Of a stretch of 64,000 nt of DNA, positions 13,861-23,847 are shown piece after piece. The notes below the pieces were generated by a model. That model saw only the letters and a program-made list of their open reading frames with translations, was not told the DNA's origin and ran no database searches. The position numbers and the translations under genes are program-made. The stretch comes from Micropterix aruncella (lineage: Eukaryota > Arthropoda > Insecta > Lepidoptera > Micropterigidae), in NCBI GenBank assembly GCA_944548615.1, contig OX155955.1, positions 15,223,818 through 15,287,817 on the forward strand, given 5' to 3'. Within the stretch, counting starts at the first letter, position 1. Each line of letters starts with the position of its first letter.

Positions 13861-14195
13861 AAGCAGGGATTTGAAGCAGGGATATTTTTATTTATTTATT
13901 TACATATTATTTATTTTATTTAACAGGGAACACACTGACATAGTAAACCATATAACATTTTATAATTTTTTAAATATAAAACCGGTCATTGGATTCCTGT
14001 GAATTACATATTTATATTTATTTTATTAATATTATATCATTTTGTTAATATTATACATTTTGCACATATTTATATTTATTTTATTAATATTATATTATTT
14101 TATTAATATATAGTCATTTTGTGCTCATTCATTAATACAAAACATAATAAATGTGATTTGTTTGCGTATGTGTATTTATGGGAGAGTCGCGTAGA
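13861..14195. other. AT-rich low-complexity sequence
   Basis: Dominated by TATTT and TTATTAATATTAT words, including a short repeated segment at 14000-14110. No gene. Confidence 0.6.
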
Positions 14196-14290
14196 CGGGG
14201 AGATAGTGAATGTGCGCGCGTGTGTGTGTGTGTGTTAGTGTAAGTATATGTGTGTGTGTGTATTTATTTACGTGCATGTGTATTTACTAT
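14196..14290. repeat. (TG)n microsatellite
   Basis: Interrupted TG repeats (GTGCGCGCGTGTGTGTGT and later TGTGTGTGTGTA). Confidence 0.85.
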
Positions 14291-14612
14291 GTGCGTTTGA
14301 GGTATATTTTGTATTGTATATGAGAATAGCGTAATGCGGGATTTGGGATGATGATAAACTTCTGTTTGATAAACATACTGAATTCATTGCGGATAAAGCA
14401 TATAGCAACTGTGTTTTGTTATGAAAGCGTGCAAGCACTTCGGTAACGTTAATGTGTTATAATCCTTTGCATCGCAATATGGCCGCCGTAATATAACATT
14501 AATACAGAATTGATTGAGCGTATACAGAAAATGTCCATCAGGAAATCCCATTATCGAAAATGCATATATAAAATCTGTGAGGACAGTCTGAAAATTATCA
14601 AACTGCACAACT
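14291..14612. other. No gene recognised
   Basis: AT-rich sequence ending where repeat A copy A5 begins. Confidence 0.5.
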
Positions 14613-15057
14613 TGAGTTGTCGACTACAACGGGCGAGCCCGTCACCACAGGGAGTTTTAATGATTAGTCGTTCTATCTCCCTGGAGTGAGCGTAGAAGAC
14701 TTTGGACAAAACAATTCAGCGTCTAGCTACGCCACAACCCGTTAGAGACCAACGCCTTACCGCGAGATAGCCAGTTATGTTACCTGGCGGGCCCTACACT
14801 CGCGCCCTAACTACCAATTGTGACCAGATTTCTCCGGTGTCTCGATTGGTTCCGAGTTCGAGGTCGCTTGCGCAGTCCCCTCCCTTACAAAGCGGTGAAA
14901 CGGTGTATACCGAATCTATCGCGGACCATGGCGTCCTTTGCCCGCCTCTTACCCGGGATCGGATGGCCAATGGTCAATTCAAGAGCAGTCGCCGTAAGGT
15001 ACGCAACCACCCCCGCTCTATAGGAAACAATACAGCTTCCAGACTCCCCCGACTGTT
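14613..15057 (+). repeat. Repeat A copy A5, first part
   Basis: Starts TTGTCGACTACAACGGGCGA and runs collinear with the family to CTTCCAGACTCCCCCGACTG. There the sequence turns back on itself instead of continuing into TTAGTCGGAGTGCACAA. The missing continuation reappears at 15448. Confidence 0.85.
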
Positions 15058-15086
15058 AGTCGGGGGAGTCTGGAAGCTGTATTGTT
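15026..15086. repeat. Perfect hairpin, 28-bp arms
   Basis: Positions 15026-15053 are the exact reverse complement of 15059-15086, with a 5-nt loop TGTTA. The stem is the GC-rich CCCCCGAC/GTCGGGGG segment plus the AACAATACAGC segment. It sits at the point where two oppositely oriented repeat A pieces meet. Confidence 0.97.
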
Positions 15087-15236
15087 GGGTAGCTGTATTC
15101 TCACGGGTTGTTGACGTAGCTGGACGTAGAATGTACTGTCCAAAGTCTCTACGTTCACTGCAGGGCGATAGAACGACTAATCGTTAAAACGTCCTGTGGT
15201 GACGGGCTCGCCCGTTGTAGTTGACACCGCAAGATG
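15057..15236 (-). repeat. Repeat A inverted piece
   Basis: Minus-strand repeat A. 15100-15236 is nearly identical to 9150-9277 (GTTGTGACGTAGC-type block, AGGGCGATAGAACGACTAAT, and the family start GTGTCAACTACAACGGGCGA read on the minus strand). It is joined directly to the hairpin. Confidence 0.85.
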
Positions 15237-15447
15237 ATGTTAGTCGGAGTGAATGAATAAATGGGTTTTCGGGGTGGTACGGGGGGGGGGGTGGCTACCT
15301 TTCTTTACCCCCCGCGCGTATACCCTTCTGGTACGCGCGGGGTGTCGTTGCATGATATCCCGGGCAGATAAGACGACCACCGTCGTTATAACTGCCCGGG
15401 CGGTGGGTGGGTTCTCCACCCTCACCTGCCGCCTTGAAACCACTAAA
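15237..15447. other. GC-rich insert with two consecutive hairpins
   Basis: Bounded by TTAGTCGGAGTG at 15239-15250 and again at 15450-15461. Inside are a G-run at about 15280-15291, a perfect 11-bp stem CCCCGCGCGTA/TACGCGCGGGG (15310-15320 with 15332-15342), and a nested stem from CCCGGGCAG to CTGCCCGGG (15359-15400) that extends inward through GACGAC/GTCGTT. Function unknown. Confidence 0.7.
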
Positions 15448-15690
15448 CTGTTAGTCGGAGTGCACAATCGATTGGCTTGCGCCGCACGGTGCGCAGACCG
15501 TCCAGGAGCGCCAGAGGTTTGATTCCCAGGGGAGGTCCTTCGCCCGAACGTCCTACCCAGGTTCGCACCTCGTGCTTGGAGGCCGTCGGATAGGTGTTGA
15601 CCCGTGAGTGTGACCGACCCTGAACACATGGGTCTTCATGGCCAACCCAGCATGGGCCCATTAGCGTCTGGAGGTCAGACAAGACTACCA
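15448..15690 (+). repeat. Repeat A copy A5, continuation
   Basis: TTAGTCGGAGTGCACAATCG and the following 230 bp match the inner end of copy A2 (8615-8840, read in reverse), ending near GCATGGGCCCATTAGC. Together with 14613-15057 it restores the collinear order of repeat A around the insert. Confidence 0.8.
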
Positions 15691-15847
15691 GTCTTGCACG
15701 ATATCCTATATAACAAGTAAATATATTAAAAAGATTAAAAAATACGACTGCCTTCTTGTTTTCTTGTCCTACGACGTCTTGTTTTCTTCTTTTCTTTGGC
15801 TTATATAAAATTTATTTTAGTTTTTAGATTAGGCTTCAGGTAGATTT

Positions 15848-16320
15848 TTTTACTAACCCGGCCTACCAACCGACGAGAAGGGAAAGTATTATGAGTGCGC
15901 TTCTGTGTGTCTGTGTGTGTATTCCTCCACGATAGCGCCAAAGGATTAATCTGATTGAGGTGAAATTTGCAAGCAGGCATCATTTGTTCACGGTAGGAGT
16001 CGAAATGGTTGTAGTTGAAATCGATCTACCAGGGGACGCACTAGACATATTTCAATCTCGAATTATAGGGCTTAGGGACTTGAAATTCGTTACACAGATG
16101 CCTTGTTGGGCCAAAATTATATTGTGAAATTTTAGTGAAATAACTCGTATACCTGCTACACAAATAATATTAGATTCCCTGCGATACATTTATTTTCATT
16201 TACATTTTCCCTTAAGCGGTGCGGTTTGTTTCTCGGCTAATGGCCGATGCAACCGAACCCAACCGGCTTCGTCCGCCAACCGAGAGAGGGCGCTCTTCCT
16301 TCCTTCCTTAAACGCTGCTA
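15848..16320 (+). repeat. Repeat B copy B2, 5' part
   Basis: Starts with the ACTAACCCGGCCTACCAACCG...GGGAAAGT inverted-arm start. The shared core follows (CACGATAGCGCCAAAGGA, GAAATTTGCAAGCAGGC, GACGCACTAGACATATTTC, ACAGATGCCTTGTTGGGCC), then the GTCCGCCAACCGAGAGAGGG block. The copy is broken at about 16320 by a LINE and resumes at 16866. Confidence 0.85.
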
Positions 16321-16866
16321 GGCAAAATACCCAATTCTCAGGGCCTTATTATTTTAACCGCCTACCATGTAACATAAAAGACAATAGCAACCTCAGAACA
16401 TTCCAAAAACTTTTAAAGGATTTTTTTACAACAAATACGTTTTACTCTATTGTGGAATTTATAAATTTTACAAAATGACTTTTTCTACAGCCCCTTTATT
16501 TTAATGTAATGCGTATACTGATTATTTCAGTTGTTGATTGTTTAAGCTTGAATTAATTATTTTATTGATTGTTTTAGTTATATGGTATATTATATTTAAA
16601 TATAATTACAATGTATTTAGATTCTTCTTGGACAAAACATTATAAAAATTAATTTGATTGATTATCTGATTATTGATGATTATTGCTTTGGTTTGATCAT
16701 TTCTGATATTGATTATTTTAGTTGTTGATGGTTTTGTTTATTGCCCCTTATATAGCTTCTACTTTATGAAGTTTCTTCTAAAACGAAATGGTGTATGCTC
16801 TCTGGGCAGTTTGTTACTTAAACATTGTATGTTTTTTTAATAATTCACACAATAAAGAACTTGAAC
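16311..16866 (+). pseudogene. LINE C-terminus and 3' UTR inserted in repeat B
   Basis: Codons from about 16314 give QFSGPYYFNRLPCNIKDN, then LRTFQKLLKDFF, ending at a stop near 16475. This is the terminal RLP..I...F+..L motif of non-LTR ORF2 proteins. The 3' UTR runs to AATAAAGAACTTGAACTTGA, an (ACTTGA)n tail. The element separates two parts of a single repeat B copy, so it inserted after repeat B. Only the last 55 or so codons remain. Confidence 0.7.
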
Positions 16867-16960
16867 TTGAACTTATGAAGTTAATATTCAGATGAAATCC
16901 GCCCTTGGCTACCTACCGGGAAAGTGTTGGGGTGGCGCAACCGATTTTTTTAATATTAGC
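16866..16960 (+). repeat. Repeat B copy B2, 3' part
   Basis: TATGAAGTTAATATTCAGAT through GGGAAAGTGTTGGGGTGGCG restores the end of repeat B as seen uninterrupted at 20800-20890. Confidence 0.85.
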
Positions 16961-17224
16961 ATAGATGGCCAACGTTTCGTCAATATGGGTAAGCTGAAGT
17001 ATATTTCTGTAATTTAGGAATAAGCTCGCCATTTTGGTTAAATATAGTTTATCATTATTAGTATTATTGATATTATATCGTTCAGTGTATAAAATATAAT
17101 AAGTCTATTAAGTATTTTTTAACTTCCCCTACCTATAGTAACGTACGTGATACGTCCGCTATAATATCGTCCTTACGCAGCAAAAGGTATCCCGTATGTT
17201 CAAGCACAAAACATAAATTAATAG

Positions 17225-17645
17225 TTGTAAAAAAACACTAAAAACATGCTTTTATAAATGCACGTAAAAAACAAAAAAGACCTTTCTAACAAGTCCAAAC
17301 ACAGCTATGATACGATATTCCATCATGGAATGCCAGTGCCTATCTTCCGGCTTCATCATCAGACCTTGAAACCTAATCGTGGTCAAAGTTCATTCCAAGA
17401 CTTTTCTAACAAGTCCAAATACAGCTATGATACGATGTTCCATCATGAAGTTCCAGTTCATATCTTCCGACTCCATCATCAGATCAGTTCGACAGTACCA
17501 TATTATTGTATTGTCATCAGAACTACATACAGCTGCCAATTTTCATGACGCTACGATCCTTGAAAGATGGTTAAATTAGTTACCTTAGATTCCATTACAT
17601 AGTTAGTTACATACAGGTCGACCTAATAAAAGCGTGTTAAAACAC
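17225..17645 (+). repeat. Repeat C copy C1
   Basis: Two tandem subunits of about 130 bp, each with TTTCTAACAAGTCCAAA, CAGCTATGATACGAT, TTCCATCATG and TTCCG.CT.CATCATCAGA. The copy ends ACAGGTCGACCTAATAAAAG. A minus-strand copy lies at 46481-46862. Class unknown; no ORF of note. Confidence 0.85.
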
Positions 17646-18440
17646 AAAAAATATACCCGAAACCCACAAAGCATACGTGATACGTCAAATTATTCCTATG
17701 ATTCTAAATTTTAAAAAGGATATAAATGGGTCCATTGTGTAAAAAAAATATCTGGTATATTGTAAACATGTATTGTTATTATAAAATCTAATGAAAGAAA
17801 GCCAACGATTTTTACCTTTTTTTTTTGTAATAACCCAAAGGTAGGGCGGTTAAGTAGTTTTTTATACACATTTTACGTTTCTGTTGTTGATGCATCTCGC
17901 GTATATCTTTCTTGTATCAAATTGCTAGAACTTGCAATTTTCTATATTAAACTACTCAGCAAAGAGACGCGCCCGTCACCCTGACGGACAGACAGGCAGT
18001 GTTGATATTATTAGAATTCGGGTTTCTCGTTTTTGGTCCGGAGCCCTAAAGAACAGGAGAGAAATTGCTTTCACGTGGACTCATGTTCGGGGCCTGTGTT
18101 GGATATTTCTACGTTGACAATCGGCCGCTTTTAAGTCAGCACAATAGAGTGCTTAGTTCAACGGCGTGTGAGAGGAAACGTTGCAGTCATTCGCAGAAAT
18201 TTTATTATTTCCCACTATATCTCCGGCGGGCGGATGGTTGGGAATTATTCGGGAAAGAGTAAGAGTAGAACAACATAGTCATCGATCGACATTTGAATCT
18301 TCAGTCCAGATGCATTTAAAATTCTTAACATCTAAAATGGTTTTGTGATACAAGCAGAAAAATGCAAGATTTTTAATGTTGAAACCTTTTTATCACAACT
18401 TTACCCATTTCAAAATCTAGTAAGTGACAGTCCGTTCATT
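17646..18440. other. No gene recognised
   Basis: AT-rich, with a GC-mixed patch at 17950-18260 that has open plus-strand frames of 60-65 codons without recognisable homology. Confidence 0.45.
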
Positions 18441-18830
18441 CGTTAACGTTATTCGCTTAACCTGGCCCGGGCGGGCCAGGTTAAGCGATTGTTACTTACC
18501 TTAACGTGTCCGGGCCAAGTTAGGACACGTCTCTCTAAAAATATGCGGCGTGGGTGGTCTTGTTGTTCGTCTCTCGTAGGTCCTGGTGTGTGATGGAGGT
18601 TGACATCTTCTTCCTGCAGCATTCCCCAGCCGTATGTTGAATTCGCTGTGTAGCTCCAGCGGACGAGATTAGCTCGGCATCTTGTCATATTGTCCTTTCA
18701 CCCGGTGGTAGAAGGATTGGCCGGTGAGTTTAGACTCACCGTTTCCAGGGACGCCCGATTGTTCATGGTCGCAGACCAGACAGTTGAAAATGTGCACAAT
18801 CTTCGGGTAGGCTCCTTCTGTGTCCCATTC
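18441..18830. other. Unidentified GC-rich segment with strong hairpin
   Basis: A perfect inverted repeat lies at 18453-18469 and 18472-18488 (17-bp arms, 2-nt loop, core CCTGGCCCG/CGGGCCAGG). Next to it is ACGTGTCC...GGACACGT (18502-18532). A 79-codon minus frame (18688-18449) and an upstream minus-strand CLVCDHEQ word suggest a remnant of a coding element, but I cannot name it. Confidence 0.5.
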
Positions 18831-19519
18831 TTACCTATTATTTTGTGAAATGTTTGATGTCAGATGCTTTGTTTTAATGGTGTGTTTTAAAAAAAATATG
18901 CACTTGCTAGATTTGTAAGATATTGAAAAACACAGAATTAATCAAAAATATACTTTTTTTATTGTCAATCCATAGAAGGGAAAAAACAGTTGATAGTAAA
19001 TGCATTAAATGCCTGAGCAAGATTTTGCTTTAGGATTCTTCCACGTCATCATGTGTCACCATTCCTTGCGAAAGCTTCCATGTTAAATATGAGTAAAAGA
19101 AGGAAGCTCTATCTTGCGACCCTTGGCCTCAAGGTAATACGGAATAAACAGCCGCGATAACTTTACTTGTACATACATACATGTGTATATGACGTGGTCC
19201 TGTTACTGGCATGTACATTCAACACCGGCATGCGACCAACTTGCTATAATATCTTGCTATAGGTGTGGGCATTGCGCTACTTGTTTATATCAGAATAAAA
19301 TTAATTGTTTTCACTCTTTATGTACCGCAAGTTTGTAAGTTTTTTTTAAATAATAATGCCTGTATTTGTATTTAATGCTTATTTAAACATGTTGTGTATG
19401 TACTTGTAAGAATTCTATTATTTTTTATGTTTATGTGTATATTGCATATCAACGGATTGGTATAAACTGTTAAGTTGATTTGCTAATGAAATAAATAAAT
19501 AAATAAATAATACCCAAGT
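18831..19519. other. AT-rich; probable retroposon tail at 19485-19510
   Basis: No gene. It ends with AATGAAATAAATAAATAAAT, a typical (AAAT)n retroposon tail, whose body I do not recognise. Confidence 0.4.
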
Positions 19520-20068
19520 ACAAAACTACACATTTCCAGTGCATTATCTCCTATTATTCTGCAGTTGTATGGAATCGGTTGGGAAAGGCGTTGCGATCGA
19601 AATCTATTGCAGCATATAAGGACCACTATAGAGTTTTTTTTATAAAAGGAAGATGTTTAGATGTTTTGATACTTTTAGGATATTTTGATTTTGATTTAAA
19701 AAAAATACTGGATAATTATTTTTTCGTTTGTTTATAAAATGTTAAATATATTGATTATTTTGATTTTTATTTTAGATTTTTTGATTTATTTGATTTTGGT
19801 TATTTTATTGTATAATATCATTAAATTGTGGTTTCCTGTATGTACCAATAATTTAGATGTGTCCTGAAAACCAGGTGAAGAGATATCCTGAGGATACCCT
19901 TAATTTGGGATATCCTCAGGGTATATTTTTTTATGTAGTCTTTTTTACATAGTTTTATTACACAGTCTTTGTCTTTAACAGTTTTAATTTTTAATGTTTG
20001 TGTTTTGTCTTTTTTTGTATATGTTTTTGTAACAACAGCTGAAAATAAATATTTTCCTATTCTATTCT
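19520..20068 (+). pseudogene. LINE C-terminus and 3' UTR
   Basis: Plus-strand codons from about 19556 read YSAVVWNRLGKALRSKSIAA, then YKDHYRVFF. This is the WNxL...R..S...F ending of CR1/L2-type ORF2. The 3' UTR contains an imperfect hairpin at 19887-19923 (ATATCCTGAGG with CCTCAGGGTAT) and ends in AATAAATATTTTCC plus a TTCTA-type repeat tail. 5' truncated. Confidence 0.65.
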
Positions 20069-20189
20069 AAAGTGAAAAAAACATTTTCTCAGGTTTGAAA
20101 TAAGATTTTAAAATTGAGCAGGTTTTAAAATTGGGTGCATAGTTAAATGAAAGAATGAATGAATTATGCCACTCTAGCCAGCGGGCACT

Positions 20190-20895
20190 TGTTACTTTCC
20201 CAGCCCACCAACCGACCAGGATGGAAAGTATTGTGAACGCGCTATAAAAAAAATCGAGATGAAGACGGAAGTATCTAATTTGAGCCCCACTGAGAGGATT
20301 AAGACCATTGCCAGATTAAAGACTCTCTGTATGTCTGTCTCTATGTCTGTTGTTTGTCTATATGTCTGTGTGTGTTTGTGTATTTCTTTACGATAGCGCC
20401 CAAACGCTTAATCCGATTAAGCTGAAATTTGGCATGTAGACAATATGGTCAATATGGTCTTGGCAAAAGTTTAAAAGTAGTTGAAATCAGTCCAGCAAGG
20501 GGCGCACTAGTCATATATCAATCTTGAAATATTGGAGTTAGAGACTTGAAATTTGGAACACAGATGCTTTGTTAAGCCGAAATCACAATGTACCTAAATA
20601 TCAATTGGTTGGAATATCTCATATACAAGCTACAGTAGTAAAATTTAAATTCCGCCATATATTTTAAATTAAATATTAACGCCATCTATTGGCGCTTTGC
20701 CCAAACCCGTCCTTAACCGAGAAACGAGCCTCGCCGCCTGAGGCGTCGCAATGGAACCCAATTGGGTTCGTCCGCCGGCCGAGTAAGAGCGCTCTTCGAT
20801 TTTATCTATGAAATTAATATTCAGATGAAATCAGGCCTTGGCTACTTGTTGTGAATATATTAGGGTAACCTAACCGACTTTTTAAGATAGGGAAG
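20190..20895 (+). repeat. Repeat B copy B3, uninterrupted
   Basis: The best reference copy. It starts with the hairpin TACTTTCC...GGAAAGTA around CCACCAACCGACCAGGA, then a TGTCTG-rich stretch, ACGATAGCGCCCAAACGC and TGAAATTTGGCATG. GCGCACTAGTCATAT, CACAGATGC and TTCCGCCATATA follow, then the GTCCGCCGGCCGAGTAAGAG block and an end at TAGGGTAACCTAACCGAC. About 700 bp, no ORF, no polyA tail. Confidence 0.85.
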
Positions 20896-21030
20896 CACCT
20901 GCCTTTAACATATAGGAGAACAGGGGAAATTAAATAAAACGCACCTTGGACTATACCAATTTCATCATCCAATATGAGCAACTGAATATATGTAGATAAA
21001 TATAAATGAAATTATTTGATTTTCCTTACT

Positions 21031-21252
21031 ATGTTTCTTTTATTTACTATAATTAGTCAGCGGTCCCTAGGGGCCGCCGATGGTTTCGAAGACAAAGGTA
21101 CCCACCCAGACACCAGCGGTCTCGTTAGCGTTCCTTCGGCGGCTCATAAATCATTCATAAATCAAGGAAATACTGTACAGGACGCTATCATAAGAAAACA
21201 ACAGAAGAAACACCCAAAAATAAAATTAAGAATATTGCGAATTATTGTATAG
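21031..21252 (+). CDS. Unidentified small cationic ORF, possible exon
   Basis: The ATG at 21031 opens 73 codons to TAG at 21252. The first residues are MFLLFTIISQRSLGA, a weak hydrophobic leader that could be a signal peptide. An acidic/polar middle follows (DGFEDKGTHPDTSG), and the C-terminus is strongly basic (RKQQKKHPKIKLRILRIIV). Codon use in 21075-21180 looks more coding-like than the neighbourhood. Alternatively, TTTACTATAATTAG before 21058 could be a splice acceptor and the segment a terminal exon. I recognise no family. A hAT-type terminus begins right after the stop. It may be a chance frame. Confidence 0.25.
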   Translation: MFLLFTIISQRSLGAADGFEDKGTHPDTSGLVSVPSAAHKSFINQGNTVQDAIIRKQQKKHPKIKLRILRIIV

Positions 21253-21253
21253 G

Positions 21254-21290
21254 GCAGCGTTTCTCAAACCATTTAATCCCTGGCCCCGGG
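21254..21290 (+). mobile_element. Possible hAT-type terminus
   Basis: CAGCGTTTCTCAAACC resembles the CAG.G.TTCTCAA terminal repeats of many hAT transposons. No matching opposite end was found nearby. A perfect 13-bp-arm hairpin (21311-21323 with 21333-21345) follows at once. Confidence 0.35.
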
Positions 21291-21953
21291 CCCGGTTTAA
21301 GTCATAAAACACCTAAGACACCTTGCCCTTGCAGGTGTCTTAGGTAGTCTATCAACTTTAAGCGTTCAGAATCAGCCAGGACATCAAAACATTTTACACA
21401 CCGATGAGGGCATAATGGTTTTCGACGGGAATTAAAATTGTCTTCAATTGTTATTAGGATTCAATACAAGATCCTAAAAGCAGAAGGTTATTTTTGAACT
21501 GTACTCTCAGTGATGAAGTTAAACATAAATTACCCTGCTACAAAACCTGCCAATTGGAGTCGTTCGTGGTGTTAACCTACTATAGTAGGTGAGTTGATAC
21601 AGGTGATAAAATCGAACTATTCTATCTCGTAAATAAGGCCATATCCTGCAGTAACAGTCCTCGCACGTGTCCTGGGTTTCATTGATCGTATTATCCGCGG
21701 ATTTCACTTTTTCTGCATGGCGTTATATTCTGATAAAAATCCTGGGAACCGTTGGGGGATCGATCCGTGAAATTTAATATTATACGACAGAATTCTCCGC
21801 ATTACGTGGATAAACATAGTATCAAATGTTGAAGCGTTGAATCGAAGGATGAAATAAATACAGAAATATATCTTGTCATGAAAAAAATGGAAAATAAATT
21901 CCAATATTTCAAACACATAATGATGAGTGTTATTAACAACACATATATTACAT
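21291..21953. other. No gene recognised
   Basis: Includes the 13-bp-arm hairpin at 21311-21345; otherwise no recognisable gene or repeat. Confidence 0.45.
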
Positions 21954-22612
21954 ACTAGATGATCCGGTGAACTTCGTACCACCTAAAATTGATTTGATTG
22001 TAACTCTTCATAAGCGTTTATTAATCCTAATCAACCTTCCAAATCCAATTCATTGAAATCTATAATATGGCCGAATCATGTACGGTTTGAGTTTCGTTTG
22101 GTGATTAAATGAGAGTCGTTTGTAATTAAAATAAATTCAATGTATTTTATTTACATAATGATATGTAACGGCTTTTTCGACTTTTCCGACTTTTTCGATT
22201 TTTTCGACTTTCTCGACTTTTTTGCATTTTTCGACTTTTTGGTATTTTTTGACGTTTTCGACTTTTCCGACTTTTTTGACTTTTAGGACATTTTCGACTC
22301 TTTTGACTTTCCAACTTTTTAGATTTTTCGACTTTTTGAAATTTTACACAATCGCACGGAATGAATAGCTGTCAAACAATAGGATCGCCGCGAACGCCAT
22401 CTATTGAAAGTGTCCCATTTCTTAAAATGACCAATTTTAATTTTTTCGATTTTCAGTTGTTTCTTTTAATTTTTCCTAAATATTTTTTTTTGTAAACCAC
22501 CCCTGAATCAAGGCAAACAAAACAAAAAAATATTAATTCAAATCGGTCTAGTCATTTTCGAGATCTTGCGAGACTAACGCAAGGCGATTCATTTTTATAT
22601 ATAAGATTTTAA
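21954..22612 (+). mobile_element. Unclassified interspersed repeat with internal minisatellite
   Basis: Begins ACTAGATGATCCGGTGAACT and ends TTCATTTTTATATATAAGAT after the segment AATTCAAATCGGTCTAGTCA. Similar start and end words are common in insect interspersed repeats. No ORF. The middle holds a degenerate TTTTTCGAC minisatellite. The class is not certain. Confidence 0.5.
22171..22345 (+). repeat. Degenerate TTTTTCGAC minisatellite
   Basis: About 15-18 imperfect copies of a unit of 8-11 bp (TTTTCGAC, TTTTTCGATT, TTTTTGAC). The strand is strongly pyrimidine-rich. Confidence 0.85.
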
Positions 22613-22999
22613 TATCTAAAACGTATTTGGCGGTTTTCGATTTCTCTCTGTCTTGCATGATTACGTGTACCTAATCGGATTTAAATTTTTGCTTTTAATT
22701 GGGATCTTCGTATCTTGATTACGTACAACCTTTTAAGACATATGAAGCATTATATAAATATATTTCTTCCTAAACTTTTCACTTGTCGCATCTGTGATTA
22801 TGGACTCGTTTAGCGTAACCACGAATTGAAAATACCGCAAAACGCTTAATTTTCGTATATTTACCAACGGGAATATGGATAAATATTCATATAATTGCTC
22901 TCCTCTATCGTGTACTCTCCCAATCAACACAATCCTATCTCCAGGAGCGTTTTGAAACATTAAGTTCCCACGGTGTCTTACTTCGGCCAGCCTTTAAAA
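22613..22999. other. No gene recognised
   Basis: AT-rich; an open minus frame at 22960-22733 has no recognisable homology. Confidence 0.45.
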
Positions 23000-23470
23000 A
23001 TTTACTAAGACTCCTGGTTATATTACTGATTTCTACTTCTACTCTTTTGTGTCCATGTTGCAAGTCTCTGGAATTATCTCCCAGTAAATATACGAAACTC
23101 ACATTCTATAGAATCGTTCAAGATCCACCTCAAAAAGTACTACTTTTCTATGAAGTAACCGGTTCCTGCCTTTCTCTCTTCTTCCTCTCCCAATTTCCTC
23201 TCCGCAGGCATTCTTAGTTTTAAATTCTTTCTCAGTGTATCACAGCTTTTTTGCTAATTCGTATATCAACACATAACAGACTTGTCTATTGTTATACATA
23301 AACCATAGAATGTCTCATATAAACCACAGATTTTTGCTCTGTTGTCAACGAATTATTTATTCCTTGCTGCATTCGCTAGCTGTATTTTCTATTAGAAAAA
23401 TGCAGTTAGCGTATCTCAATATTTTATACACCAGAAGCTTATTTCAAGGTTAGACAAAAGCCTGCCTACA
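23000..23470 (+). pseudogene. LINE C-terminus and 3' UTR
   Basis: Plus-strand codons ending at TAA (23156-23158) read VASLWNYLPVNIRNSHSIES, then FKIHLKKYYFSMK. The LWNxLP.NIR...S..SFK..LKKYY pattern is the standard ORF2 C-terminus of CR1/Jockey-group LINEs. The downstream sequence is pyrimidine-rich 3' UTR with no clear tail. Heavily 5' truncated. Confidence 0.65.
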
Positions 23471-23847
23471 TGTTTTTATATTTAGCCTGTGTGATTCTTG
23501 ACTAGGTCTTTCCTGATCACTCGCCTATCAAGTTTTTGCCAGTGTATTTATCGCAGATTTTACGGTGTCATCTTGCAGTTTCATTACTTTGAAGATCTTT
23601 CCTTTTCAGACCCTACACACACAATTGCGTGGGTGATTCTATGAAAGTACCATTTTTTGGTATTTATCGGTTTTAGTCACCAATTCGAAAAAATACACAA
23701 AGTTCTATTTTACTAAGACACTACCAGACACTAAGACACTACCTCTTTCTAAGACACTACCTCTTTCATAAGTACAAAATACTGACTTTTACGTCTAAAT
23801 ATATTTTAAAATATCTACTATAGGCTAAATCAAATATTAACGAACAA

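Noticed and set aside
15240..15682. Minus-strand frames of 79 and 129 codons
   Set aside because: They run across the boundary of two repeat A pieces and the structured insert, so they are not evolutionarily coherent genes.
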